Below are positions 24,863-34,867 of a stretch of DNA of 64,000 nucleotides, one piece after another. Position 1 is the stretch's first letter; every line of letters starts with the position of its first letter. This stretch comes from Humulus lupulus (Eukaryota; Streptophyta; Magnoliopsida; Rosales; Cannabaceae). Location of the stretch: contig NC_084795.1 of assembly GCF_963169125.1 (NCBI RefSeq), positions 277,770,122 to 277,834,121 of the forward strand, read 5' to 3'. Below the pieces are notes generated by a model that was not told the DNA's origin, searched no databases, and worked only from the letters and a program-made list of their open reading frames with translations. The translations under genes and the position numbers were made by a program.

Positions 24863-25452
24863 GTAGGTACTTGAGTGATCCCGGACTTAGCCATTGGAAA
24901 GCGGCTAAGAAGGTCATGCGGTATCTTCAGGGTACCAAGGATCATATGTTGACCTATCGGCGAGCTGACACTCTGGATATAGTTGGGTTCAGTGACGCCG
25001 ATTATGCGGGATGCGTGGACGATAAAAGGTCCACTTCAGGCTACATTTATATGATGGCTGGAGGAGCTGTATCGTGGAAAAGTGTCAAGCAGACACTCAC
25101 AGCTTCATCCACAATGGAGGCAGAGTATATGGCGTGTTATGAGGCTACTTGTCAAGCCATATGGTTGCGGAATTTCATTTCAGCACTAGATGTTGTAGAC
25201 TCTATCACGAGGCCGCTGAAATTGTATTGTGATAATTCTGCAGCAGTAGCTTTCTCTAAGAACACTAGGAGTACTTCTCGCTCAAAGCATATTGATATAA
25301 AGTACTATTTTGTTAAAGAGAAAGTCGCTGAGTCCCTCATTTCTATCGAGTACACGCCTACCACTAGCATGTTAGCAGACCCACTAACGAAAGGCTTACC
25401 TATATGTGTGTTTTTAGAACATGTTGCCCGAATGGGATTGTTGGGAGCCTAG
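24856..25452 (+). CDS. Copia RNase H, separated by a frameshift
   Basis: A 198-codon frame that continues the polyprotein after the break near 24825. It carries the RNase H acidic residues in [16 protein letters not shown] and YCDNSAA, and ends with the usual [10 protein letters not shown] motif and a short tail. Its first Met is internal to the domain and not a natural start. In the undamaged family it would be the C-terminus of the gag-pol protein. Confidence 0.88.
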   Translation: MLGRYLSDPGLSHWKAAKKVMRYLQGTKDHMLTYRRADTLDIVGFSDADYAGCVDDKRSTSGYIYMMAGGAVSWKSVKQTLTASSTMEAEYMACYEATCQAIWLRNFISALDVVDSITRPLKLYCDNSAAVAFSKNTRSTSRSKHIDIKYYFVKEKVAESLISIEYTPTTSMLADPLTKGLPICVFLEHVARMGLLGA

Positions 25453-25837
25453 CTTGTTAAGCTCAGTGGGAGTTTGTTATTTTTGTATTGGACATGCTAG
25501 TATTTCGTACGGATTGCTTATGGCTTGTGTTTTGTTAAGAACATGCATTATGATGATGAAGTCACTTCTTTATTGTTGTTGTTACATATGTATGTTTATA
25601 CGTTTATTTTGTTGTTCATGGAAGTGACAGGTACAAAACGAGATGAATGCGCATAATCTCAATTTTGTTGTACCTCATGCATGTTTGGATTGATTGTTGA
25701 TGATTGTTTTGAATTGAATGTCTACAAGGTCAATTCATACATGATATGTGTATCCTCTAGATATGATGTTATGTATGTTTTATTTGATTACCTTATGTGG
25801 AATGATAGACATTGTTATGGTGGCTTGATTGTATTGT

Positions 25838-25850
25838 CCAAGTGGGAGAA
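25838..25850 (+). promoter_or_regulatory. Polypurine tract of the Copia element
   Basis: CCAAGTGGGAGAA lies directly before the 3' LTR start TGTTGGAATT. The form AAGTGGGAGA is the usual Copia polypurine tract, and it confirms the LTR boundary. Confidence 0.85.
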
Positions 25851-26393
25851 TGTTGGAATTATTATAATGAACTAATACAATCATAGGTTTAATTCCATAA
25901 TATACAATCATTAATTATGTGCCTAATTTTACACTAATAACCATAATGGGATGGTTAATAATTAACTATATGTTAGAGGCACATGAGAGCACCCTTAATA
26001 CTATAGTTGGCCCATTAAATTATAGAATACCATAATAAAACCCACTTAAGCCCTATTAGTGAATAACCCCTTTGGGTTACAAGGGTATGACATATAAATA
26101 TATGTCTTTGGTGATTAAGGGGTTTTAAGGTGATTGGTAATAAGAACAAAGGGGGATAGCTCCACATTGTGCCTCTAGGGTTATTGCTCTAATCTTGTGG
26201 TTTTGTAGTGATTCTTGTTGGTGGTTCTTGGAATCAAATGGCTCACATGGATGGAATGGGAGGTATGTGCATTTATTGTATTTTGGATGCTCTAAATAAA
26301 TGCTTGATCTTGCCTTTAATGATTATGAGTAATGATGGTTGGTTTGTATAAAGTTATTGTTTGAATGCTCATAATCCATGATAATGTATAACA
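25851..26393 (+). repeat. 3' LTR of the Copia element
   Basis: Same length and sequence as the 5' LTR except for one base by eye (G in ATGGGAGG versus A). Ends GTATAACA, then TATATGACATTC of the flank. Confidence 0.95.
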
Positions 26394-27061
26394 TATATGA
26401 CATTCTTATTGTGTTAGGGTATATTTGGTAGAACTTGGAATTCTCATCGTAAAATACAACTCAGAAAGCTTGAACAGAAACTGAGATCAAAACAGAGAAC
26501 TAGAGAAAACAAATGACAATAAAGGCACAAGAATTATCCTGGTTCGAATGGAGGTCCTCTACATTGCTTTCTTCTGCACTATATGTTGGAAATATTCAAC
26601 ACCACGACTTCTTGATACATGCAACACTCAAGAACTACACAATCAAAACTATGCGAGCAGATCATAATATGATCAACGAGCAAATCACAATGATCAATGA
26701 GCAGTCACACCAAAAATTAAACAAGCATAAAAATTCACAAACAAGAAGGAAAGACACCAAGAGTTACTAGTTCGGCAAAGAGTTGCCTACATCCAGTTTG
26801 AACTTTATCTTGAGCTTTTCAATATGAAACAATAGCACAATTACATTTGTACACAATGAAGAACCAGACTAGTCTCTTAGAACTCCATAGTACAATCTTT
26901 AAACACAGCAAAGTACCCTTAAACACCTAAGCACTCACACCCAAGACGCCTTTACACTTTAATCTCAACTCACAAGCTACTCTCTTTATCTCTCTTCAAC
27001 AACACAGTGTAATTCTCTCAAATCTTGTTGCAAATAAATGAGACCAAAACAAGTATATTCT
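26394..27061. other. Unassigned LTR-like or repeat fragment
   Basis: AC-rich sequence with phrases typical of retrotransposon LTRs read on the minus strand (CTGGTTCGAATGG, GTTCGGCAAAGAGTTGCC), but I could find neither LTR ends nor a paired copy. The short ORF at 26513-26770 does not look like a protein. It separates the Copia element from the next LTR fragment. Confidence 0.4.
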
Positions 27062-27488
27062 TGATCAGCGTTTTGGTCAACGACATGGAGTCAAGTAAAC
27101 GATGTAGAATGAAATAGCTGAACTAAAGTAGAAAAAACATCACCAATAGTTTATAGTGGTTCGGTTTATAGTGGTTCGGCGACAGGAACTGGTAATGACT
27201 TACGTCCACTTATACTTTTATTATTGTAGTGAATATCCTAAAACCCACGATCAGATGAGCCTGTGTCAACTGAGTTTCATAAGCTTGAAAGAATACAAGT
27301 ATCGATGTATAAAAGTATAGTAACTTCTAGCATTTTGTCTAGAGTATTCAGAGTAAAATTTGGCCAAATGAGGTCCCTAAATGATTTATTAAGCTCTCCA
27401 TTTATAGGCTTAGAAATTTACATAGATGGGTCATGGGCCTTACATGAATTTCACAACAAGCAATAATAAATAATAGTTATAATACATT
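27062..27488 (-). mobile_element. LTR fragment related to the LTR at 7351-7917
   Basis: Shares with the 7351-7917 LTR the block TAGTGGTTCGG, then the ACTGGTAATGAC-TACGTCCACTT region, in the same order, plus a minus-strand TATA box (CCTATAAATGG near 27400). TTTATAGTGGTTCGG is duplicated in tandem here. It ends where the truncated 3' LTR of the next element begins (27489), so either the two were joined by deletion or one inserted into the other and lost its end. Confidence 0.55.
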
Positions 27489-27814
27489 TTAATAAACTAT
27501 TACTCAAAAATACTTAATTTCTCAATAAACATACACATGACAAGTGTCATGATCTTATTGGTTTTATGTAAACCTTATTGTATAATAAATATCATCTTCA
27601 TAATCAGCTATATTAATCAAACCTTATGTTATAATTAATATTCTTAAACTATATGTTAAACTTATAAAATCTACAAGTGTTGCTACGAGTGTCCAACTAA
27701 GTCCCGGCTTGAACCGAAATCCACAGTAATAAACATACTACAACCATTACTAGCTTTTACTACTACTACTACTACTACTATCTAACTAGCTAAGTAAAGT
27801 TCTTGGACTCTACA
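27489..27814 (-). repeat. Remnant of the 3' LTR (326 bp)
   Basis: Matches the last ~330 bp (plus-strand coordinates) of the 5' LTR at 36480-36818, ending in GACTCTACA next to the polypurine tract. Similarity stops abruptly at TTAATAAACTATT (27489). About 1.6 kb of the LTR is missing, including the palindrome module and TATA box. A (CTA)n microsatellite differs in length between the two copies. Confidence 0.85.
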
Positions 27815-27851
27815 ATTCTCCCCTACTAAAAGAATTTCGTCCACGAAATTT
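27815..27851 (-). promoter_or_regulatory. Polypurine tract and pre-LTR motif
   Basis: On the minus strand: TTTCGTGGACGAAATT, then TAGTAGGGGAGAAT, then the LTR start TGTAGAGTCC. The integrase stop codon overlaps the beginning of this motif. Confidence 0.75.
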
Positions 27852-28824
27852 ACTTACCAAACGATTCCGGATACCGGCCTCGCATGTCTTCCTCCAACTC
27901 CCACGTTGCCTCCTGTTCATAACTATTACTCCATAGGACTTTGACTATCGGAATACTCATGGACCGTAATTGCTTCATCCCTCTATCTAGGATGCTAACC
28001 GGTCGTTCCTCGTAACTCAAGTCTTTCTGGAGGGCTATCGTATCATACTTGAGGACGTGAGATGGGTCTGACACATACTTTTGTAGCATTGAGATGTGGA
28101 ATACGTTGTGACTATCTGCTAGGGCTGGCGGTAGGGCTAATCTATATGCAACTACTGCCACTTTGTCCAATATCTCAAAAGGACCTATAAACCGGGAACT
28201 ATGCTTGCCTTTCTTCCCAAACCGCTTTACGCCTTTCATAGAAGATATCTTCAGGAAGACTTGATCTCCGATTTTGAATTTCACATCATGTCGCTTGGCA
28301 TCCGCATAGCTTTTCTAACGGCTTTGAGCAGCGAGCATATGCTTCCTAATCAGTGCTACTGCTTCTTAAGCTTTTCTAACAGCTTCATGACCAAGGAGCT
28401 GCCTTTCTCCTACCTCGTCCCAGTGTAGCGGCGATCGACACCTCCTTCCATAAAGCAACTCATAAGGTGTCATCCCGATCGTTGACTGGTAGCTATTGTT
28501 GTAGGAGAACTCTATCAGCGGTAAGTACTTATTCCATGATCCTCCGAAATCAAGTACACAAGCGCGCAACATATCTTCTATAATTTGTATCGTACGCTCG
28601 GACTGACCGTTTGTCTGAGGATGAAAAGCTGTACTAAGACCTAACTTAGTACCCATGGCTTGTTGTAAACTTCTCCAAAATCTCGATGTAAACATCGATC
28701 CTCTATCTGACACTATTGTCTTGGGAATTCCATGCAACCTTACTATCTCTTGGACATAGATGTCTGCGTATTGATCCAGTGAGTACGAAGTCTTAACAGG
28801 CAGGAAATGAGCCGACTTGGTTAG

Positions 28825-30034
28825 TGATAAGCGTACAAAATATACACTTATTTATAATATTTTCAGATTGATTTGGTTGTTTTTCTCAAGAGAAAGTTTC
28901 TATTTAATCTGTTTGGTGAACTTGTGCAGTTTGTCGTTATAATTCTGATCTGTTCGAGAATTTGGATAAATGTTTGTTTTAGTAGTCGAAAATTGGCTAA
29001 TATTGGGAAATATGGTACAGGCGATAGATCACCTGTCTTGGGCGATATATCGCCGCTTGTGGAATTCCAAAATTCGGCTTAGCAGAACGACATCAGAAAT
29101 TCGCGTTTTTATCGAGAACATTCGCCATGCGACATATCGCAGCATCATAGGCGATATATCGGCACAAAGGCATTTTTGGAAATTTTCATGGAAATTCGTA
29201 GGGTTTTGGGATTTTTTGTAAAAAGAATAAAAAGAAGATCGAAAGGTACAGAAAAGGGGAAGCATTCTGACGGCAAAGAAAAAGAAACAGAGAAGAATCC
29301 ACGTTTATTTTGTTTGTGTTTATTTATGCTTTTGAATTTTAGATTGTGTGATGAAGTTTAATATTATGAACTAAATTTTTATTTAGAGTATTTTAATGTA
29401 GTCTCTGGATATTCTATTCGTCTTTAATGCAATTTCTATGAATCTTTGAATTTATGGTTATCTATTGTTCTTATGTTTAATGCTTGTAATTGATTGGCCA
29501 TCTGTTGCATGATTATTGGTTTTAATTCAATATCTGAAAAGTGAGAATTGGAATAGCTCTAGACAATAGACATAGATTCAATTTAGAACGAAAGTATCAA
29601 ATTAGTTTGTGTAGCAATTAGGTTTTTGTTCTTAATGCGGTTTATGTGTAGAATTTATCACAGACATGTAGAGAATTCACAGGTAAACTAAATATTTTAT
29701 ATCTTGAGAAAGAATAGAATTGTCATTAGTAAACTTGCTATAACCATAGATCAAAGAAACATATTGGTTGTATTATTGATTGAATAGAATTGAAGGTTGA
29801 TGAAATTAGAATACTCTAATCTTTCGCTTATATTAAATTTCGTTAATTAAATTGTGCTTTCTTAGTTTATTGTTCATTGTTAATTGTCATTAAAATTTCA
29901 TTAGTCAAATAGAAATAAAAGTTTGCTATTGGTAATTATTAGATCAATTCCCTGACGGAACGATAATATATTTCCACTACTATTACTTGTTTATTCGATT
30001 GGGTATACTTGCGCAGTAGTAAAAATTCGCAACA
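28825..30034 (+). mobile_element. Athila-like solo LTR inside the integrase
   Basis: About 1210 bp starting TGATAAGCGTAC and ending TTCGCAACA, the TGATAA/GCAACA termini seen in the other two Athila-like LTRs of this window, with the shared 3' phrase GTATACTTGCGCAGTA. It interrupts the integrase codons for VVIDRL and TKSAHF. No primer site or internal region is attached, so it is a solo LTR. The flanks (GTTAG left, ATCTA right) do not form a clean duplication; a few bases may have been lost. ORFs inside are short and unconvincing. It carries the GGCGATATATCGCC module. Confidence 0.75.
29020..29163 (+). promoter_or_regulatory. Four-copy GGCGATATATCGCC palindrome module (Athila-like LTR)
   Basis: Copies at 29020-29033 (GGCGATAGATCACC), 29041-29054 (perfect), 29128-29141 (TGCGACATATCGCA) and 29150-29163 (GGCGATATATCGGC). 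Centre spacings are 21, 87 and 22 bp. The same pair-gap-pair layout is found in the chromovirus LTRs at 36229-36368 and 58646-58784. Confidence 0.85.
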
Positions 30035-30485
30035 ATCTATCTATTACTACCCAAGCTGAATCATGTTGCTTACTTGTTCGTGGCAAACCTGTCACGAAAT
30101 CCATAGCTATATCGTCCCATTTCCATTCTGGTATGCTAAGTGGCTGCAATAAGCCTGCAGGTCGCTGATGCTCTGCTTTCACTTGCTGGCATATTAAAAC
30201 ACTTAGACACAAATTTCGCTATGTCCTTCTTCATCCCTGGCCACTAATATATTGCCTTGATATCGTGAGTCATCTTGGTCAACCCTGGGTGAACTGAGTA
30301 TGGGGTACTGTGCGCTTCCTCTAAAATTGTCATCTTAATCCTGTGATCATTTGGCACGCATACCCGATCCTTATATCTCAATAACCCTTGACTTGATATT
30401 GAAAAATTTGTGGCCTTACCTTCTCGAACTGCATCCATATGCACTACTAATGTGTCATCATGCTCTTGTCCAATCCTTATATCTT

Positions 30486-31736
30486 CTAGCAGATTGGCTG
30501 GATAGACAAATTAGCCAGCTTACCGATGACTACTTCTATTTCGGCATTGATCAGCTCCTGCTGCAGCGACTTCTCTATTCCGGCTAGTGCTGCTAAACTT
30601 TCATAACTCTTCCGACTTAGCGCATCGGCAACTACGTTTGCCTTTCCCGGGTGGTATAGGATTTCATAGTCGTAATCCTTCACTAGCTTTAACCACCTGC
30701 ACTGCCTCATGTTGAGCTCCTTCTGAGTGAAGAAGAATTTTAAACTTTTGTGGTCCGTATAAATCTCACACCGTTCTCCGTAGAGATAATGGCACCAGAT
30801 TTTTAACGCAAAAACCACCGTTGCCAACTCCATATCGTGAGTTGGATAGCCTTGCTCGTACTCCTTTAGCTGCCTTGAGGCGTAGGCTATCACCTTGTCA
30901 TTCTGCATCAGTACGCAACCCAACCCTTGCTTCGACGCATCGTAGTAGACTATAAACTTATCGCTGGGTGTCGGTACACAGAGTACTGGTGCTGAGCAAA
31001 GCTTATCCTTAAGCAACTGGAAGCTTTCTTCACATTTATCAGTCCAGTGGAATCGTTGGTGTTTCCGGGTCAAGTTGGTGAGCGGAGTGGCTATCTTAGA
31101 AAAGCCCTCTACGAACCTCCTATAATAACCTGCTAATCCCAGAAAGCTTCTTACTTTGGATGCGTTCTTTGGTCTTGGCCAATCCTTCACAGCCTCTACC
31201 TTTGATGGGTCTACTGCAACTCCTTCCTTAGATATAATGTGCCCGAGGAACGCCACTTGCGAAAGCCAAAACTCGCATTTCTTGAACTTGGCGTAGAGTT
31301 GATGTTCCTTTAGTCGTGATAGGATTAACCTCAAATGTTCCTCGTGCTCGACTTCATCCCTTGAGTATACTAAGATGTCGTTGATGAACACTACGACGAA
31401 TTTATCCAAGTAGTCCTTGAAGACCCTATTCATTAAGTCTATAAACACGGTTGGAGCATTGGTAAGACCGAAAGACATAACTAAGAACTCGTAATGCCCA
31501 TAATGAGTTCTAAAAGCTATCTTAGGAATATCCTCTCCCCGCACCTTGAGATGATGGTACCCGGACCGTAAATCAATCTTTGAAAATACAATCGCGCCTC
31601 GGAGTTGATCAAACAAATCGTCAATCCGGGGTAGCGGGTACTTATTCTTAATTGTTACCTTATTCAGCTCGCGGTAGTCTATGCACATCTGCATGCTTCC
31701 GTCCTTTGTTTCACAAATAGAACCGGTGCTCCCCAT
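30486..31736 (-). pseudogene. Chromovirus reverse transcriptase and RNase H
   Basis: A 416-codon frame that begins inside the RT domain after a frameshift near 31700. It shows [25 protein letters not shown] and the catalytic box FINDILVYS at ~31370-31395, where the first catalytic Asp of the usual FxDD is Asn (a G-to-A change). The RNase H domain follows ([27 protein letters not shown]), then the tether to integrase ([15 protein letters not shown]). It ends early, at [10 protein letters not shown]. Even in frame, the RT would be inactive. Confidence 0.9.
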
Positions 31737-33136
31737 GGCGAATGGCTTGGTCTAATGAAACCCAAGTCTAGGAGTTCTTGTAGCTGCATTTTTAACTCCT
31801 TGAGTTCGGTAGGTGCCATCCGGTATGGTGCCTTGGAGATAGGCTCGGTGCCCGGTACTAATTCTATCGTGAAGTCAATTTCCCGAGTCGGCGACAACCC
31901 TGGTAAGTCATCGGGAAATACTTCTGGAAATTCTCTTACAATACGGACGTCTCCAACTTTAAGCGGTGTTTCCTTTACTACATCTGTGATGCTAGCTAAG
32001 TATGCTTGACATCCTTTTTCTATCATCCTTTGAGCTTTAAGAGATGATACTAGCGAGGTGTGTAGTCCTGAAACTTGTCCCATGAAGCATAGTCTTTGGC
32101 CATCAGGAGTCTCGAACGTCACTTTCTTGCATTTGCAGTCGATGGTTGCGCCATGCCGTGCTAACCAGTCCATGCCTAGTATCGCGTCGAAGTCCTTGAT
32201 CTTTAGTTCTATCAGGTCTCCTTCTAATTCTACATCCTCAATCTTGATCGGTACGCCTTGTACTATCCGTGATGATAGAACTATTTTGCCCGAAGGCAAC
32301 TCGGTTCCAAACCTAGTTCTAAATCTTTCACAAGGTTTGTCTAGTTTTTCTATCATTCCTAACGAGATGTACGAATGAGTAGCTCCTGAATCAAATAATA
32401 CAGAACATATATTATCGAGGATAGAAACCTGACCTGTGACCACCTTATTGCTAACATCAACCTCTCCTTGGGTTAAGGCAAATACCCTGGCAGGAACCAT
32501 CTTGTCTTCTTTTTTCCCTTCTATCTTGAGCTGAGGACATTCTTTCTTCCGGTGTCCTTCTTGACCACAATTGTAACATCCCTTAGTGTTTTCCCAGCAT
32601 TCACCAGGATGTTTCTTCTGGCACTTAGTACATTGCGGGTATTCTACATAACTCGACCTACTACTTCCATTATTCGTCTGTGCCCTTTTATCACTATCGG
32701 ACTGCTTATTGTCAGGATGCCTTCTTTTCTGACCATTGTTATTGTTGCTGGACTGATTGTTGTTGTTGTGGTGGTTGTTGTTCCGACTAGTCTGAGGTTG
32801 ATTCTGCTGTCTAGGCTTAGGCTTATTGGCTTCTTCTTTACTAACATTAGCTTGCAGCCTTTCTACTTCTATTGCCGTCTCTAGAACGTCAGCATAGGTA
32901 GTGTTCCCTTGGTTTGCTAGCTTAACCCCTAGCTCGATCTTCGGTCGAAGTCTTCTAACAAACTTAGACACCATCAGATAGTCAGTTGGAACCATTTTCG
33001 GTGCGAACTTAGCTAATCGGTCGAACTGCCGAGCATACTCTGCCATTGATAAATTCCCTTGCTTCAGGCCAGCAAACTTCTCGACTCTTGAAGCGATGAC
33101 AGCCGAATTATAATACTTTTTGTGGAACAGCTCCAC
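31679..33136 (-). pseudogene. Chromovirus gag C-terminus, protease and RT start
   Basis: A 485-codon frame. It starts in the gag domain (ELFHKKYYNSAV, FDRLAKFAP), then a Gln/Asn/Lys-rich linker, a possible first knuckle (CTKCQKKHPGEC) and a clear CCHC zinc knuckle CYNCGQEGHRKKEC at ~residue 188. The protease has the active site LFDSGATHSYIS at ~246 and the region AILGMDWLARHGATIDC. The N-terminal part of RT ([36 protein letters not shown]) follows before a frameshift near 31700. It continues into the frame at 30486-31736. Confidence 0.9.
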
Positions 33137-33145
33137 AAATCAGGT

Positions 33146-33704
33146 CTAAGTCATGGTGGCAACATCATGCGTCTGTTGGACTAAGTCCCACCATATTCTG
33201 GCGTCTTTCTTGAGCAGCGACGAAACGTAGGATATGCGGTCCGCGTTGCCTAGATTCATGTGCGTCAGGATTGGCTCCATGTTTCTTAGCCACTCCTGCC
33301 TCAAAGGGGTCTGTAGTCCCTTCAAAGTTCGGAGCGTGTTGCTTATGAAATCGCTCATAAACTGGCTCCATGTGTTGAACTGGATATGGCGCATAGTTTG
33401 CCACTGGCCATCCCCCATATGGATCAACTTGCTGGGGTGCTGGGGCCATTTGCTGCGGCTGTGGTTGTGGCGGAGGCGGAGGTTGAGTCTGAGGCTGAGC
33501 TTGTTGTCGCTGTTGTTGCAATAACTCCTCAACTTGTTGTCGCAGTCTGGAAATTTCCGCGGTATTGTCAACTGGCGGCGGCGGCGGCGCATTGTGATTG
33601 GCAGCAACACGCACTCCCCTTCTACGAACTGTAGGGGCTTCATTGTTCACCGGAGCAGCGTTGGAGGCATTTCCATTGGTGTGAGCAGACCTTCGGAGCG
33701 ACAT
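33146..33704 (-). pseudogene. Chromovirus gag N-terminus, frameshifted
   Basis: Begins with MSLRRSAHTNGN at 33704. The first ~130 residues are Pro/Gln-rich with a short coiled coil (EISRLRQQVEELLQQQ), then the gag motif HAPNFEGTTDPFEA. The frame then shifts near 33305: the gag continuation (WLRNMEPILTHM, RISYVSSLLKKDARIWW) is in the overlapping frame down to 33146. Two stop codons separate it from the next gag segment at 33136. Confidence 0.85.
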
Positions 33705-34246
33705 CGCAATAGAGTTCTAACAGCTGAGAGAAACATGTCAGAACTTTACCCTAATAGGCTCTAAGGCAAAAATTTAATCTAAACAAACATAACTCGGACC
33801 TATTAATTATGACTTCTTATGAATATTATATAAGTCTTCTTTATTATTAGAGTGGGTTTCTATACTTAGAAAAATAAGCCATCTTTATTGTTTTCTAAGT
33901 CTGTTTCTAATCATCCTATATGACTTAATTCTCAGGCTCGAAACTCATCTTTGTTCCAAAGTTAACTATATTGAGGGAGGGCTAGGATTAGTAAAATCGT
34001 TCCCACTACTATGGCCCCCTAACTCTCAATATAGAAACTCGGTTCATTGATTTGTATCCACCCTCATCAAACTTAGTCATTATTTATTTTATTTATTATT
34101 TATTATGATTGCAAAAGAAAAAAAATCAAATTCATACATGTTAACAAAATAACATTGATATTAATTTGGAAAAAAAAGTTTTCACTATTTACAATCATAA
34201 AAGAAAACAAATAATAAATTAAAATAAACAATGAAACTAATCTATT
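33705..34246 (-). other. Chromovirus leader between leader ORF and gag
   Basis: AT-rich untranslated leader of ~540 bp with no ORF or clear structure. It separates the leader ORF (34247-34714) from the gag start at 33704. Confidence 0.5.
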
Positions 34247-34714
34247 CTAAAAATTGGGATCTTCTACATCCGATCCTTCATCTAGCATATTGTCATCTAT
34301 GTATTCATAGCCATCGTTGTCTTGTGCCTCAAAATTCCCTCGAGGAAGATTCATAAAAATTCTATGTTTTTGTTCATTTGTAAACTGAAATTCCATTTTT
34401 GAAGTGAACCTATGTATGAGAAAGTAATATCTCATAGCTACCGGCAATTCATCTTCATCATCTATCGTCTCCCAAATTTCTTCTAAGGCTGCAATCACGG
34501 TAGGATAATCTCTAAAAAGTCTAATTATTAAAACGTATTGCTCTGTTGATCTCATCATGATCTGCTTAGATTATTGGAGGTGACCTATCGATCTGTGGAA
34601 CAAAAGAAACCTCCGAGTGATTCTTTCTAGCACTCCTACGGTGTTTCGGGGTTCTCTAATTCTTTTTAGGGCCTTAATGTCTCGGATATCCTCATAAGTT
34701 AATGCTCTGTTCAT
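34247..34714 (-). pseudogene. Unknown leader ORF upstream of chromovirus gag
   Basis: Reading from the Met at 34714 gives 155 codons with one in-frame TAA at codon 48; a Met at 34558 opens the last 103. Both parts look like one protein: the first is basic and helical (YEDIRDIKALKRIREPRN, then RRFLLFHRS), the second mixes hydrophobic and charged residues (YVLIIRLFRDYPTVIAALEE, then YYFLIHRF) and ends in an acidic tail (EYIDDNMLDEGSDVEDP). I do not recognise it, and chromoviruses usually have no gene before gag. It follows an intron-like segment (34721-34789). It may be an accessory protein of this family, or a captured host fragment. Confidence 0.45.
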
Positions 34715-34720
34715 TCTTAA

Positions 34721-34789
34721 CTGAAAACATAAAGACTAAAATCGTTAGCTATACATATAAACACAATAACTATAATCATAAACACTTAC
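34721..34789 (-). other. Candidate 69-nt intron in the chromovirus leader
   Basis: On the minus strand: donor CCAA|GTAAGTG, a T/A-rich body with a branch-like GCTAACGA, and acceptor TATGTTTTCAG|TTAAG, seven bases before the leader-ORF Met. The consensus match is good; 69 nt is near the lower limit for plant introns. Confidence 0.45.
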
Positions 34790-34848
34790 TTGGTGGTCAG
34801 ATTCGGAGCTTTGAGTGTGTGTATCGAGGAGAACTTCATGCGATTGAA

Positions 34849-34865
34849 CCGTTGCTCTGATACCA
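34849..34865 (-). promoter_or_regulatory. Primer binding site (initiator tRNA-Met)
   Basis: TGGTATCAGAGCAACGG on the minus strand, two bases from the 5' LTR end. This is the standard initiator-Met primer site of plant chromoviruses. Confidence 0.9.
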
Positions 34866-34867
34866 AC

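Larger units (their letters stand above)
19597..26393 (+). mobile_element. Young Copia (Ty1-type) LTR retrotransposon
   Basis: A 6797-bp element with two 543-bp LTRs (19597-20139 and 25851-26393) that differ at one position by my reading (A at ~20006 versus G at ~26260). Order: LTR, initiator-Met primer site, ~1.2-kb leader with a palindrome array, gag-protease-integrase-RT ORF, RNase H in another frame, polypurine tract, LTR. Domain order protease-integrase-RT-RNase H defines Copia. The flanks are CAAAT (left) and TATAT (right), so there is no 5-bp target duplication. The element lies in the same orientation as, and 129 bp after, the MACPF stop codon. Confidence 0.95.
27850..30444 (-). pseudogene. 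Chromovirus integrase with chromodomain, split by an LTR
   Basis: Coding order on the minus strand: integrase zinc finger region (30444-30244), then after a stop the part with CLICQQVKAEHQ and the first core Asp in AMDFVTGLP (30212-30035). An Athila-like LTR interrupts at 30034-28825. Then come SAHFLP, the second Asp in VSDRG and the Glu in NGQSERTIQ (28824-28366). After another break, residues from MKFKIGDQVFLK to the end (28284-27850) contain the integrase C-terminal domain and a chromodomain (RPVSILDRG, then VKVLWSN and ATWELEEDMR). The chromodomain defines the chromovirus group and would direct integration to heterochromatin. Catalytic D, D and E are all still present, but the gene is dead because of the LTR and stops. 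Confidence 0.88.

Noticed and set aside
28873..29361. Overlapping ORFs in the Athila-like LTR
   Set aside because: Short, on both strands, without similarity; they lie in an LTR and contain the palindrome module.
32552..32884. 110-codon plus-strand ORF with hydrophobic stretches
   Set aside because: It is antisense to the gag zinc-knuckle and Asn/Gln linker of the chromovirus; the Val/Ile runs are the complement of that low-complexity region.
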